NCBI GenBank assembly: GCA_012840975.1
Contig: DUVP01000008.1
Location: 1-64,000 of the forward strand
Source of the DNA: Mogibacterium sp.
GTDB lineage: Bacteria > Bacillota > Clostridia > Peptostreptococcales > Anaerovoracaceae
Direction: 5' to 3'
Length of the DNA stretch: 64,000 bases
Part shown: in pieces, positions 53,015-61,957 of the stretch
Numbering within the stretch: the stretch's first letter is position 1
Layout of the letters: each line of letters opens with the position of its first letter
Made by a program: the position numbers and the translations under genes
Notes under the pieces: model-generated
Database searches by the model: none
What the model saw: only the letters and a program-made list of their open reading frames with translations
Told to the model about the DNA's origin: nothing

Positions 53015-54504
53015 TATTCAATTCCCTCATATCTTCCTATAAAATCCTCTATCAACGGCATGACTTTTGCAATACCGCCCTCTGTATCGGATTCAATGTT
53101 AAGCGGCATTACAGGATCATGCAGCGAACGTCTCAAAAGGAACCATCCTTTTGCTCCTTCAATATCGAAATTGACCCTCACTCCTTCATAGTTCGGCTTC
53201 TCCAGTTCAAGACCTTTCGTCTCATTCACCCATGTTTCCATATCATCAAGAATTTTACCTGCAACATCCGCAAAATCCTCTGTTGTCATCCTGAATCGGA
53301 TTTCCTTCTCCTCTGCAGGTGATTTCAAGCCTTCAATCAGGCTGCTGATTGTCTTTCCTTCTTTTTTCAGTCTTGTTGCAGCAATAACTATCTGAGCCGC
53401 AAGGAAGGCTCCATCGTCTAAGAAATAATTATCGGAATATGCAGCGTGCCCCGATGTTTCTATAGCGAGGAATGCCTTCTCTCCATTTTCGGTAAGTTCC
53501 TGAGCCTTTTTTATTACATTCCTGTAACCTCTTTTGTACCTGAAATGCTTAAGTCCGAGTTTTCCCTCAAGAAAATCTTTCAATTCATTTGAGGTAATAC
53601 TGTCGGTAACCACAGTACCTCCCGGATAATCATCTACACCCAAAGCCGCTGCAAGTGCGATGATCTCATTTCTTGCAATCGGTTTAGCATCCGGTCCTAC
53701 GGCTGCCGATCTGTCTACATCAGTATCAAAAATTATACCGAGATCCGCTTTGTTATCCGCAACCGCCTTACAGATTGAAGCCATTGCTTCGGGATCTTCA
53801 GGATTCGGTGAGTGATTAGGGAATGTTCCGTCCGGTTCAAGGAACTGGCTGCCTGTTACATCCGCACCGAGCGGTTCTAAAACTTTCTTCGCAAAGAATC
53901 CTCCTGATCCATTACCGGCATCCACTACTATATGCATGCCCTTTAATCCGCCCTTGATACCTTTAATTCCATAAGATATAAGCTGTCTGAGATGAGCCAT
54001 GTACATCTCCATCACATTGATTTTCTCGCTCTCAAACCATTCTCCTATGAAGTTATATTTACATGCCTGACCCAATATTTCCTCAATATCTTCCTTATCC
54101 AAACCGCCTTCGGCTGTGAAGAACTTAAATCCGTTTCTGTTATAAGGAAGGTGACTTCCCGTAACCATTACAGCTCCATCGAATTCGAAGAAAGGCATTA
54201 CCGTAGACATGAACATCGCAGGGGTCGAGGCAAGACCTGCATCAAAACTCTGCGTTCCCGCCATATGGAAACCTTTGAAGAGTCCTTTCACTAAAGTTTC
54301 CGCTGACAGTCTCGAATCATAGCCTACGCATATCTTAAGTTCAAAAGGATTTTTGCTTACCTTCCTGCCAAGCCACATCGCGAAAGCCGTTCCGATACAT
54401 CCTGCCGTGGCTTCTGTTATATTAACTTCTTCGCCCGGAACACCCTCCATTGCAATTCCTCTGATATCACTTCCGTTCTGCAGTTTACGCATATCGAATC
54501 TCAT
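53014..54504 (-). CDS. Phosphomannomutase/phosphoglucomutase family protein
   Basis: A 496-residue alpha-D-phosphohexomutase. NGSDIRGIAMEG is the N-terminal phosphate loop, VTGSHLPYNRNGFKF carries the active serine, DTDVDRS binds the metal ion, and ETSGHAA reads the sugar. It interconverts hexose 1- and 6-phosphates for envelope polysaccharide synthesis. It lies between gatD-like and srtB genes in one operon, which suggests an envelope role. Confidence 0.9.
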   Translation of the reverse strand: MRFDMRKLQNGSDIRGIAMEGVPGEEVNITEATAGCIGTAFAMWLGRKVSKNPFELKICVGYDSRLSAETLVKGLFKGFHMAGTQSFDAGLASTPAMFMSTVMPFFEFDGAVMVTGSHLPYNRNGFKFFTAEGGLDKEDIEEILGQACKYNFIGEWFESEKINVMEMYMAHLRQLISYGIKGIKGGLKGMHIVVDAGNGSGGFFAKKVLEPLGADVTGSQFLEPDGTFPNHSPNPEDPEAMASICKAVADNKADLGIIFDTDVDRSAAVGPDAKPIARNEIIALAAALGVDDYPGGTVVTDSITSNELKDFLEGKLGLKHFRYKRGYRNVIKKAQELTENGEKAFLAIETSGHAAYSDNYFLDDGAFLAAQIVIAATRLKKEGKTISSLIEGLKSPAEEKEIRFRMTTEDFADVAGKILDDMETWVNETKGLELEKPNYEGVRVNFDIEGAKGWFLLRRSLHDPVMPLNIESDTEGGIAKVMPLIEDFIGRYEGIE

Positions 54505-54576
54505 TTTTGCTTATGCCATCCTTTCTTATAAATCTTCTTAATATATCCCGCCATGCATTTTATATATCATCGGTTA

Positions 54577-55500
54577 TTACATCTTTTCTTTCATAAATGT
54601 CTTGATGCATTCTGCCGACTTGCTTTCAAGCTCAAAACCTTCTGTATTGTCAGTGAAAATTTCAGTAATTTCTTTACCTGTCACTCCTTTTATTTCTATC
54701 CCTTCTCTCTCGGCAGCTTTAAGTAACAAGTCTGCGGCAAGTAGAGGATTCTTTGTCATTAAAGGTCCCAGAACACAAGTATAGATAATATTTTTCCTTC
54801 TGGCTCCTTCAAATCCTGATCCGCCATTTGCAAGTGAACCGTTATTGCCCCTTCCATACACAAGGCGGCCGAACGGCTCCTGCCCTTCTGACAATTCGAC
54901 ATCTGCTACCTGAATCTGATTTCCGATAACTTCGATACTGCCTGAGACTTCCTCATTACTATAAACATCCGCACTTACCCAGATATCATCTCCCCATACC
55001 GAGTCCCTTTCCGTCCAAATCATCTTAAGCAGTCCAAGTCCTTTAATGACTCTTCCGTCTTTATATCTTATTTCATCCGCCAGAACAGCACCGCTGCTTC
55101 CGTTCGCTATTAAAGTCCTATTCAATTTTGCGAATGCTTCCAGATCATCTTTCTGTCTGTTGAGTGCATCAATAACACTCGGAACACAGTTGAGTTCTCC
55201 CGCTGTTATATAGACAATGTGAGCCCAATTCCAGTCGATTCTGTCTTCCAGTCTGTCTACACGTCTTATTTCAACAGGTATCCCGAGATAATTGCACATA
55301 TTAAACAGCCCCATGATATTTCCCCTGCCGCCATGTATGTTCATAATATCCGGGTAAAGCCAAAGTATATTCAGAGTTTTGATTTCACTTGAATTAACTT
55401 TTGTCTGCCCTTCACTTCGGATCAGCGAAATATTTGAAATCGAATCGCTTTTTCTGTTTGCTTTAGCTCTGATGCTGTTAAAGATATTGAAACCTTTCAT
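54577..55500 (-). CDS. GatD-like glutamine amidotransferase homologue, catalytic residues missing
   Basis: A 307-residue homologue of GatD, the partner of MurT in lipid II glutamate amidation. A 45-residue N-terminal extension precedes the GatD fold (DIMNIHGGRGNIMGLFNMCN; GRLVYGRGNNG; LGPLMTKNPLLAADLLL). Aligned by eye with S. aureus GatD, the nucleophile region TICGGYQFLG reads LIANGSSGAVL here, so the catalytic Cys is Asn. In GTYLHGPILPKN the catalytic His is Leu (IYTCVLGPLMTKN). It should not hydrolyse glutamine. It follows the MurT-like gene by 20 bp. Confidence 0.75.
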   Translation of the reverse strand: MKGFNIFNSIRAKANRKSDSISNISLIRSEGQTKVNSSEIKTLNILWLYPDIMNIHGGRGNIMGLFNMCNYLGIPVEIRRVDRLEDRIDWNWAHIVYITAGELNCVPSVIDALNRQKDDLEAFAKLNRTLIANGSSGAVLADEIRYKDGRVIKGLGLLKMIWTERDSVWGDDIWVSADVYSNEEVSGSIEVIGNQIQVADVELSEGQEPFGRLVYGRGNNGSLANGGSGFEGARRKNIIYTCVLGPLMTKNPLLAADLLLKAAEREGIEIKGVTGKEITEIFTDNTEGFELESKSAECIKTFMKEKM

Positions 55501-55520
55501 CTATCTTTTCTCCTAATGTT

Positions 55521-56879
55521 CTATTTGGCTTCCTGTTTTACATATTTAGCCAGAGATTCAAACTTGTACATCAATGTTATCAAATAAATATTATCTGAAT
55601 CACATTTCTTCACTTCCTCCACTATCGCCTTGTCGTCATTGGTCGGAAGTATTACAAGCTTATTTTCATCCATGCCGTCGTAAAGCAGGCGTATTGCCGC
55701 ATCGTATACTACTTTATCTGAGAAACATATGCATTTCTCTATTTCAGACTTTACCAATTCACGAAAATCGCAATCCCAGGTATAGAATGTATTGGTGTAG
55801 TACGGATCAAAATCCATAATCTCACCAAGACCAAGCATAAAAACTTTATCATTCTTATCTGATGCTATTACATTGATTGCAGACTGTAAAGTTTCCGGAT
55901 TTTCCTGCTTCATTCTTATATATTTAACTTCTTTATTATCGATCCGGATACTTTCCATCCTTCCTCCGACAAGTTCAAATGTCGGAAAGGCTCTTCTTAT
56001 ATCTTCATAACTGATTCCGAATTCTTTCGCAACGGTAAGTGCAGCCACATACGAATACAGGAAATAAGGCGTGCTGTATGCAAAAGAAAATTTTTCTCCG
56101 TCAAGAGTGAAAGTCTTGTTCTCAAAATCTACATCCGTCGCCATATATTTATTTTTGCCTGTTTCAAAACCGCAATTGTCACAAACGAAAGGCCCGATAT
56201 TATCTACATTATAGGTCTCGAATCTTATAGGTTCATGACACTTGGGACAGGGCATAGACACTGAGAAAAAATCATCCTTCTTATCGAAAGATCTTGAATT
56301 TCTTTCAACACCATACTGTATGCTCTTTCCGGCATCAGCAGCCAGACTAAGTGCATTAGGCTCATCTCCATTTACATACATAGTTATATCAGGATTAAGA
56401 ATTGACTTTATTTTCCTGCGAATTATTTCAGGCTCGCCATTTCTCTGTACCTGATCCTTCTGGATATTGGTTATGCAAAGATGTCCGGCAGGAAGGTGTT
56501 TATATATTATAGGAAGAAACCTCTCGTCGGTTTCCATGAGAACAAAATCTGCTTTCAGTCTGCCGTCAAGACCGCAGTTTTTCAGAAGGGAGACTACAAC
56601 TCCGCCGATAAGATTAGCACCTTCAAGATTAACAGCCAGTTTTACGCCGGCTGTTTTGAATATATGAGCTATAAGATTTGTAGTAGTGCTCTTTCCGTTA
56701 GTTCCGGTTACAAAGATTGTTTTCCCGGGATCAAGTCCTTTAATATGACTTACAAATTTCGGATCTATCTTAAGAGCTATCTGTCCCGGAAGATTTGTAC
56801 CTCTTCCTCTTGCAACTATATCTATAATTCGTGCAGTTAATTTTGCAGCATACAAAGCCGCGAAAAATCTAATCTTCAT
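55521..56879 (-). CDS. murT: MurT-like Mur ligase
   Basis: A 452-residue protein of the MurT family. The Mur ligase ATP loop is GTNGKSTTTN near residue 60, a four-cysteine zinc ribbon (CPKCHEPI ... CDNCGF) lies near residues 210-240, and the C-terminal DUF1727 domain keeps the TWDCD aspartate region. MurT/GatD amidate the D-Glu of lipid II. As its GatD-like partner here seems inactive, this enzyme may take free ammonia or have another substrate. It starts the operon murT-gatD-pmm-srtB. Confidence 0.85.
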   Translation of the reverse strand: MKIRFFAALYAAKLTARIIDIVARGRGTNLPGQIALKIDPKFVSHIKGLDPGKTIFVTGTNGKSTTTNLIAHIFKTAGVKLAVNLEGANLIGGVVVSLLKNCGLDGRLKADFVLMETDERFLPIIYKHLPAGHLCITNIQKDQVQRNGEPEIIRRKIKSILNPDITMYVNGDEPNALSLAADAGKSIQYGVERNSRSFDKKDDFFSVSMPCPKCHEPIRFETYNVDNIGPFVCDNCGFETGKNKYMATDVDFENKTFTLDGEKFSFAYSTPYFLYSYVAALTVAKEFGISYEDIRRAFPTFELVGGRMESIRIDNKEVKYIRMKQENPETLQSAINVIASDKNDKVFMLGLGEIMDFDPYYTNTFYTWDCDFRELVKSEIEKCICFSDKVVYDAAIRLLYDGMDENKLVILPTNDDKAIVEEVKKCDSDNIYLITLMYKFESLAKYVKQEAK

Positions 56880-56912
56880 CGGTTTTTCCTTGTGTTATAA
56901 ATTTTAAATTTA

Positions 56913-56948
56913 TGCACTGTCATTTATTTAAAAAACAGAGACAGTGCA
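56913..56948 (-). other. Inverted repeat in the murT leader
   Basis: TGCACTGTC and GACAGTGCA form a perfect 9-bp inverted repeat with an 18-base AT-rich loop, 34-69 bases upstream of the murT ATG. No T run follows. It may be an operator or a leader hairpin. Confidence 0.4.
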
Positions 56949-57037
56949 CGTTTATTATAAAGGCAAAGAGTAAAAATAACAACCGACCCTCGTATAGATA
57001 TGCCAATTATCTCCTTAACAAGTGTCTTAAATATAAT

Positions 57038-57073
57038 ACGGGGAAACCAAATATAAACATTTGAATTCCCCGT
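57038..57073 (-). terminator. Terminator-like hairpin behind the rtcB unit
   Basis: ACGGGGAA and TTCCCCGT (57038-57045, 57066-57073) pair, with further AAAT/ATTT pairing inside. The minus strand continues with the weak T-rich ATTATATTT. Confidence 0.6.
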
Positions 57074-57122
57074 TATCTTTGTTGTCTTTCGATTATTATA
57101 TGCTTCAGATTTATACGTACTC

Positions 57123-57551
57123 TTAGGTCTTCCTTTTTTTGAATACCAGTAACAGAATTGCTGTTATAAGCAGAGCTGTCAAAACAGTATAAAATCCCTT
57201 TACAGTCAAATAAGTAAGCGACAATATAATAGGAACATCTTTCGCAAGCAGAATCGGCATTGCATTTATCACCAGGTTCAAGGCCAGTCCGGTCGGAATC
57301 AATATCGCCGATGATATATCTCCTTTTGACAGCCAATGTATCTCCGGAAAAATAACACAAATTATCAAAACGGAAAGTATGGCTCCGGCAATCAGATTTT
57401 TCAAAAAATAATCTGTATAATAATCTGACATACTCGTAAAGTCGATTGCGGATCTTATCCCAATCACCGGCATTAAAGTTGCGATAACATTAGGAATAAC
57501 CACATAAAACGCTAAAGCGACAAACTTCATTATAGGATTCTTCTTAATCAT
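57123..57551 (-). CDS. Hypothetical four-span membrane protein
   Basis: A 142-residue hydrophobic protein with about four transmembrane segments and a basic KKRKT end. ATG 57549-57551 has GGAGGTG five bases upstream; the longer frame would begin inside rtcB. It is the last gene of the rtcB unit. I recognise no family, and nothing shows whether it takes part in RNA repair. Confidence 0.6.
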   Translation of the reverse strand: MIKKNPIMKFVALAFYVVIPNVIATLMPVIGIRSAIDFTSMSDYYTDYFLKNLIAGAILSVLIICVIFPEIHWLSKGDISSAILIPTGLALNLVINAMPILLAKDVPIILSLTYLTVKGFYTVLTALLITAILLLVFKKRKT

Positions 57552-57628
57552 TTCACACCTCCGATCCGCATTTATTTCTTTTATTATTATATCAAATATA
57601 CCGGATTTTGATGACTGTTGTTTTTCTA

Positions 57629-58885
57629 TTATCTCCTCTTTGATCGTCTTTTTCTCCATGGAACATCTTCGTCGGATGCCTTGAAGTTATATACAGGCTT
57701 CATGATATCTATGATATCAACAGATTCACTGATAACATCGATAATATCGTCGATAGACTTATACGCCATAGGAGCTTCATCCAATGTATCCTGATTTACG
57801 GAAGAAGTATAAATGCCTTTCATAGACTTTTTGTACTCGTCCATATCTATAATTTGTTTTGCTTTTGTACGAGACATGATTCGGCCCGCTCCGTGAGGTG
57901 CGGAATAATTCCACTCAGGATTGCCTTTACCCATAGCCAATACTGAGCCGTCCCTCATATTGATAGGTATTAAGACTTCTTCACCTTTATGTGCCGCGAT
58001 GGCTCCTTTACGCAGTATCATTTCATCCGTATCGATATAGTTGTGAATAGTGTGGAAGGCATCCAGCGCGGTCATGCCGGTCTCTTCCAATATGATTTCC
58101 GCCATCTTCTCCCTGTTACGCCTCGCAAACTCCTGGCATATCTTGACATCATGCAGGTAGTCTTCCAGAAAGCTTCCGTAAAGCCAGCATAAATCCGGCG
58201 GAACCGTCAGAGTCTGAGTTTCATAATTTCTGCTTAACTCCTCCAATGCGTCCTGTATCTCTGAACGTCTGCCTTCGGCTTTATAAGTCTCGATAATCTC
58301 ATCGCGCTTCTTGAAGAATTCCTCTTTACCCATGTGAAGATCTACTGCGAGCTGCTGATAAATCTCCGCAACCTGCTTGCCTAAGTTTCTGCTTCCTGAG
58401 TGGATTACGAGATAATAAGTGCCATCCTTTGAAACCTCAACTTCGATAAAGTGATTACCTCCACCCAAAGTTCCCAGAGAACGCTCAAGTCTCTTCGTAT
58501 CTCTGAGCTGTCTGTAGCAGTGAAGAGCTTCAAGGTCAAACTTCTCGATTCTTCCTCTCCACACATTCATTCCCGAAGGAATATAATTTGCCACTTCATC
58601 CAGCTTCTTAAAATCAATTTTCTTATCTGCCAGTTTCACAGTATACATGCCGCAGCCGATGTCAACGCCGACGATATTAGGGCAAACCTTATCGCTAACT
58701 GTCATAGTCGTACCTATAGTGCAGCCTTTACCCGCGTGTACATCAGGCATTATTCTGATCCTGCTGCCTTCCGTCAGAGGGTAGTCGCACATTCTTCTGA
58801 TTTGCTCAAGCGCTTCTTCCTCTACAACTTTAGCGTAGCATATAGCAGTATTTACTTTACCTTTTATTTCTATCATATCTATCAT
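57629..58885 (-). CDS. rtcB: RNA-splicing ligase RtcB
   Basis: A 418-residue RtcB ligase. PDVHAGKGCTIGTT, GVDIGCGMYTV, LGGGNHFIEV, HSGSRNLGK and the guanylylated-histidine region SAPHGAGRIMSR are all present in order. It joins 2',3'-cyclic phosphate or 3'-phosphate ends to 5'-OH ends using GTP and Mn2+, so it heals RNA cut by toxins or splicing nucleases. ATG 58883-58885 has GGAAAG upstream. It follows the Ro-like gene by 111 bp; the gap holds a short inverted repeat (TTATAAGA/TCTTATAA, 58974-58993). Confidence 0.95.
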   Translation of the reverse strand: MIDMIEIKGKVNTAICYAKVVEEEALEQIRRMCDYPLTEGSRIRIMPDVHAGKGCTIGTTMTVSDKVCPNIVGVDIGCGMYTVKLADKKIDFKKLDEVANYIPSGMNVWRGRIEKFDLEALHCYRQLRDTKRLERSLGTLGGGNHFIEVEVSKDGTYYLVIHSGSRNLGKQVAEIYQQLAVDLHMGKEEFFKKRDEIIETYKAEGRRSEIQDALEELSRNYETQTLTVPPDLCWLYGSFLEDYLHDVKICQEFARRNREKMAEIILEETGMTALDAFHTIHNYIDTDEMILRKGAIAAHKGEEVLIPINMRDGSVLAMGKGNPEWNYSAPHGAGRIMSRTKAKQIIDMDEYKKSMKGIYTSSVNQDTLDEAPMAYKSIDDIIDVISESVDIIDIMKPVYNFKASDEDVPWRKRRSKRR

Positions 58886-58996
58886 ATTTCTTTCCTTCCA
58901 ATCATGTATCAATTATATACTAATTCACTCGGGAGCGCTTCTTAACCCCCGAGCGAAAATCTCATGTAGCCTGTTATAAGATTTTTCTTATAAGCT

Positions 58997-60496
58997 CTAC
59001 GCCACTATCTGAGCATACCTCTCACTTTCAAGGACCTCCATGATGAATGCATAAGGGGAAAGATTTCCGCCGGCAATCATCGAGAAAATCCTCGGCGTTA
59101 CTCCGGAGACAAGGGCTACACCCTGCTCATTCTGCTTTACCGGCTGCTGGCGGTTTCTGCTCGCCACATTCCAGAAAACAACTTCAGGAAGCTTATATCC
59201 GAATCTTTCATATTTGGATTTTGCATTTTCGAAATTTGTCATGGAAGCATCTTCCACACAGTAATCAAACTCCATGTCCGAAATAATTACTAATCTTGCA
59301 GGCAGTTCGTCCTGTCCGACACGGTTGATGACTGCCGCCTCCAAAATCAAGTCAAACACCTCTTCTATATTAGTATTCGCAACTTCGTTAAAGGACGCTA
59401 TATAGCGAAGCCTGTCTGCAAAAGTTTCTCCTTTGATTTCAATTAATTGCGGGCGTGCAGAAAACTCAATGAAGTGGTTCTTGAATATGCCCCTGTTGCG
59501 TTCCGCAAAATATAAACCTAATGACAATGCCACAGCTGCCGGACACGGATTCGTCTGCCAGTACATAGAAGCGGATGTATCAACAACAGCGATCGCATTC
59601 TCGTCACCACCGAAGTCAGTCAGTGAATTCCAGGTCGCATTAAGCATTTTCTTCTCATCTTTGCTGATTCTTTTCATAAAGGAACCTTTGGTGCAACCGT
59701 TATAGAAGTAGTTAAAATCCAGGTATTTTTCCACTATTTCATACGGGGTTACATTATCCGCGTTAAGTTTGGCTTCTCCGTCCTCAACTTTGGATAAGAA
59801 CTTCTGATATTTTTCTCTGTCATTTCTCATAAATGCCTTACGATACTTGAACAGAGCACGAGAAGGCTGTTTCCCGTAATCGAATGTATAGTCTTTCTCT
59901 CTCAGGCTGTTTTCAATTATTTCTATATATCCCCGCAATGCGGTAAGAGCCTTTCTGTATTCAGCATCTTTCATTCCGAATGCTTTCGCAATACGTTTGC
60001 CCTTTTTGACAGTATCCTCATTGGAGGCATTGACTGACGGTAGCCACTTACCTAAAAGAGATATGCTTTCTCCCTTTTGCATAGCATCGCAGTCTTCATC
60101 AAACTGCTTCTTAAGATATTTGAGCATATCCGCCTCACAGCCTGTATCCATTAACCCAAGTAAATCGTCAAAGCGACCATACTCCGCAACATATTCAATA
60201 TTCTTCCTGACGGTTTCAGGTTCGTTTGATGCAAGCCAATTCATGAGCACACGGAAGACTCTTCTCTCGCCCAATCCGCCTCTTATATCTCTGCCGAAGA
60301 AAAGTATCTTCATTGCCATATCGGGATTTTCGGTAAATGCCCTGATAAATCTCAAAGCGATTTCTTCATCGCTTGCTTTTCTGAGTGCGCCGATTGTAGC
60401 AAAAAGGTCGAGACAACATGAGCCGGTAGATCCGTATGTTACCGCATAGTTTTCCGTCAGCGTTTTATTCGCTTCATTCTTAATGTATTCCAACAT
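58997..60496 (-). CDS. Ro/TROVE-like protein with vWA domain
   Basis: A 499-residue protein. The N-terminal two thirds are helical repeats of the TROVE/DUF2828 type (RDIRGGLGERRVFRVLMNWL, EYGRFDDLLGLMD). The C-terminal part is a von Willebrand A domain with the metal site DTSASM and a second acidic loop, ISDMEFD. Ro proteins form rings that bind Y RNAs and misfolded RNA. ATG 60494-60496 has AAGGAG eight bases upstream; the longer frame crosses a tRNA-like element and is unlikely to be translated. The neighbour rtcB and the WYL genes fit an RNA-damage response. Confidence 0.8.
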   Translation of the reverse strand: MLEYIKNEANKTLTENYAVTYGSTGSCCLDLFATIGALRKASDEEIALRFIRAFTENPDMAMKILFFGRDIRGGLGERRVFRVLMNWLASNEPETVRKNIEYVAEYGRFDDLLGLMDTGCEADMLKYLKKQFDEDCDAMQKGESISLLGKWLPSVNASNEDTVKKGKRIAKAFGMKDAEYRKALTALRGYIEIIENSLREKDYTFDYGKQPSRALFKYRKAFMRNDREKYQKFLSKVEDGEAKLNADNVTPYEIVEKYLDFNYFYNGCTKGSFMKRISKDEKKMLNATWNSLTDFGGDENAIAVVDTSASMYWQTNPCPAAVALSLGLYFAERNRGIFKNHFIEFSARPQLIEIKGETFADRLRYIASFNEVANTNIEEVFDLILEAAVINRVGQDELPARLVIISDMEFDYCVEDASMTNFENAKSKYERFGYKLPEVVFWNVASRNRQQPVKQNEQGVALVSGVTPRIFSMIAGGNLSPYAFIMEVLESERYAQIVA

Positions 60497-60523
60497 GCCG
60501 CTTCTCCTTTTCTTTAGAGTTAC

Positions 60524-60601
60524 AAGGCGCTTTTGGGATTTGAACCCTTTTAAGGCGTTCACCTTTTTTACCATTTGATCTTTATTTGCTGTCTGCGCCT
60601 T
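60524..60601 (-). ncRNA. tRNA-like element, candidate Y RNA
   Basis: On the minus strand AAGGCGC (60601-60595) and GCGCCTT (60530-60524) form a perfect 7-bp acceptor-like stem enclosing exactly tRNA length (78 nt). GGGTTCAAATCCC just inside the 3' arm is a T-arm with a standard TTCAAAT loop (three pairs only), and GATCAAATGGTAAA resembles a D loop with its GG. The middle has a short hairpin (AAGGT-GAAC-GCCTT) and no normal anticodon arm. It ends 27 bases before the Ro-like start codon. Bacterial Y RNAs carry a tRNA-like module and are encoded next to Ro genes. Confidence 0.5.
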
Positions 60602-60649
60602 TATTCTGATGCCATTTTACATATGCCGCAAAATGTTATCACGGAAAAA

Positions 60650-60664
60650 AAGTTGCGAACTCTT
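60650..60664 (+). repeat. 15-bp direct repeat, left copy
   Basis: AAGTTGCGAACTCTT is identical to 61956-61970, which is the first arm and part of the loop of the terminator between the Fic remnant and the WYL gene. The two copies bracket the plus-strand dual-OB/Fic segment. Confidence 0.8.
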
Positions 60665-60681
60665 CTTGATAAAACTGTCTT

Positions 60682-60710
60682 TAACAAAAATTGCAGAACT
60701 TTTATTCTGC
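60682..60710 (-). terminator. Minus-strand terminator upstream of the Ro-like gene
   Basis: TTGCAGAA and TTCTGCAA pair over a six-base loop and are followed on the minus strand by TTTTTG. There is no minus-strand gene directly upstream, so it either attenuates the leader of the Ro-like gene, ends a short RNA, or is a leftover of the interrupted operon. Confidence 0.6.
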
Positions 60711-60745
60711 AAAAACGATAGTCGCGGAGTGTGTCTTTTAGAAAC

Positions 60746-60774
60746 TTGAAACATGTATATATAAATATTAGAAT
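60746..60774 (+). promoter_or_regulatory. Promoter of the dual-OB gene
   Basis: TTGAAA (60746-60751), 17 bp, TAGAAT (60769-60774). The start would be near 60781, about 57 bases before the ATG. Confidence 0.6.
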
Positions 60775-60837
60775 TATTTAAGGCAAAGATCGGTCACCTG
60801 CAAAGCTTACAAACTTATCATGCGAGGAGGTCTTGTT

Positions 60838-61446
60838 ATGAAAAAAGAAATAGTTATATTAACATTACTGGCAAAGCAGGGAGAAAATTGTGTTATCGCA
60901 TATGATTTGGAAGAAAAAAAATTAATCAGACTAGTAAGCAATACAGACGGTTCACCTGTTCCGAACGCAATCGCTGAATCTGTCAAACTTCTTGATATCG
61001 TAGAAGTCGACATAAAAGAGACCTGTCCTCTTGAACATCAAACCGAAAATGTTCTTATTGATCCGGAATTCGGTTTCAGGAAAACAGATGCCCTGTCAAA
61101 CATCAATCAACTTCCGCTTGAAGAAAATCGAGGACCTGATATTTTCGGTGACACACATTATAAACTGACAGATGTCAGCCATTTGAACCATTCTCTTGAA
61201 CTAATCACATTTAAAAATTTATCTCTTTATATTGAAAAATCTTTTTATCACAATCAACTTAAGTCCAAAGCCGATTTTACACATGACGGAAAACTTTATG
61301 AAAAATACTTTGTAACAGATCCGAACTTCCTGTATAACTCCGGCATAGTTTCTTCAGGGTGTGCAATTGTCAGCCTGCCTTTATCAAACGATTTTACTTC
61401 TGAGCACGGATATTTTAAATTCTTAGCGGGGATATATCATTATTGA
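60838..61446 (+). CDS. Dual OB-domain-like protein
   Basis: A 202-residue protein whose first half (KEIVILTLLAKQGENCVIAY, KKLIRLVSNTDGSP, LLDIVEVDIKETCPLEHQTE) resembles the dual OB-fold domain found with conflict and RNA-processing systems. The second half has no motif I know. GAGGAGG lies nine bases before ATG 60838. It is oriented opposite to the rtcB and WYL genes and lies in the segment bracketed by the 15-bp repeats. A palindrome, ATTGGCGAGA/TCTCGCCAAT at 61472-61495, follows it. Confidence 0.55.
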   Translation: MKKEIVILTLLAKQGENCVIAYDLEEKKLIRLVSNTDGSPVPNAIAESVKLLDIVEVDIKETCPLEHQTENVLIDPEFGFRKTDALSNINQLPLEENRGPDIFGDTHYKLTDVSHLNHSLELITFKNLSLYIEKSFYHNQLKSKADFTHDGKLYEKYFVTDPNFLYNSGIVSSGCAIVSLPLSNDFTSEHGYFKFLAGIYHY

Positions 61447-61552
61447 AGAATTAATACGTCAAAAACTAACTATTGGCGAGAATAATCTCGCCAATATTGA
61501 TTTATCTACGCCATATGAGGTGTAATGGCTGCGAAAAAAAAAGGGTGATGTT

Positions 61553-61957
61553 TTGAGAAAATTCAATTATTTTGTCGGAAGATATATAAGTATTGAGATG
61601 TTAATTGAGGATAGCAAAGATTCTTATTATAAAGAGCTTCAAAAATCAAGCAAAAAATGGCACACAGGCGAGAATGACGAACTACCGTTTACTAAATACA
61701 TGTTGGGAATTATTCTAAAAGCTTATAAAGAGTGTGACGATCGATTTAAGCTGATAGGAGAAAAGTCATTATCATCATCGGAAAGAGTGATGGCAGTTAT
61801 TCAAAAATCACTAGAACCGCTTTCTAAGAGAGATCTTGTCATGCTTTGTCCGGACATATCTCAAAGAACAATAGAAAGAGTCTTAAAAGAACTAAAAGAA
61901 AATAAAAAAATAAGACAAGTAGGCAGTGGACGCTCAACAAGATATCTCAAGATTTAA
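61553..61957 (+). pseudogene. Fic-family protein, C-terminal part only
   Basis: A 134-codon frame starting with TTG. YFVGRYISIEMLIEDSKDSY and SSKKWHTGENDELPFTKYML are the conserved stretch just after the catalytic loop of Fic AMPylases, and RTIERVLKELKENKKIRQVG (cited in part) with GSGRSTRYL is their C-terminal winged helix. The FIC motif HPFxxGNGR and everything before it is missing. It is either a gene remnant or a stand-alone DNA-binding fragment with AGGGTG before the TTG. Confidence 0.65.

Noticed and set aside
60497-60574. 26-residue N-terminal extension of the Ro-like protein
   Set aside because: The extension translates the tRNA-like element, and AAGGAG lies at the right distance from the inner ATG at 60496.
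61553-61957. Functional Fic AMPylase
   Set aside because: The catalytic HPFxxGNGR loop and the whole N-terminal part are absent, with no neighbouring frame that supplies them.
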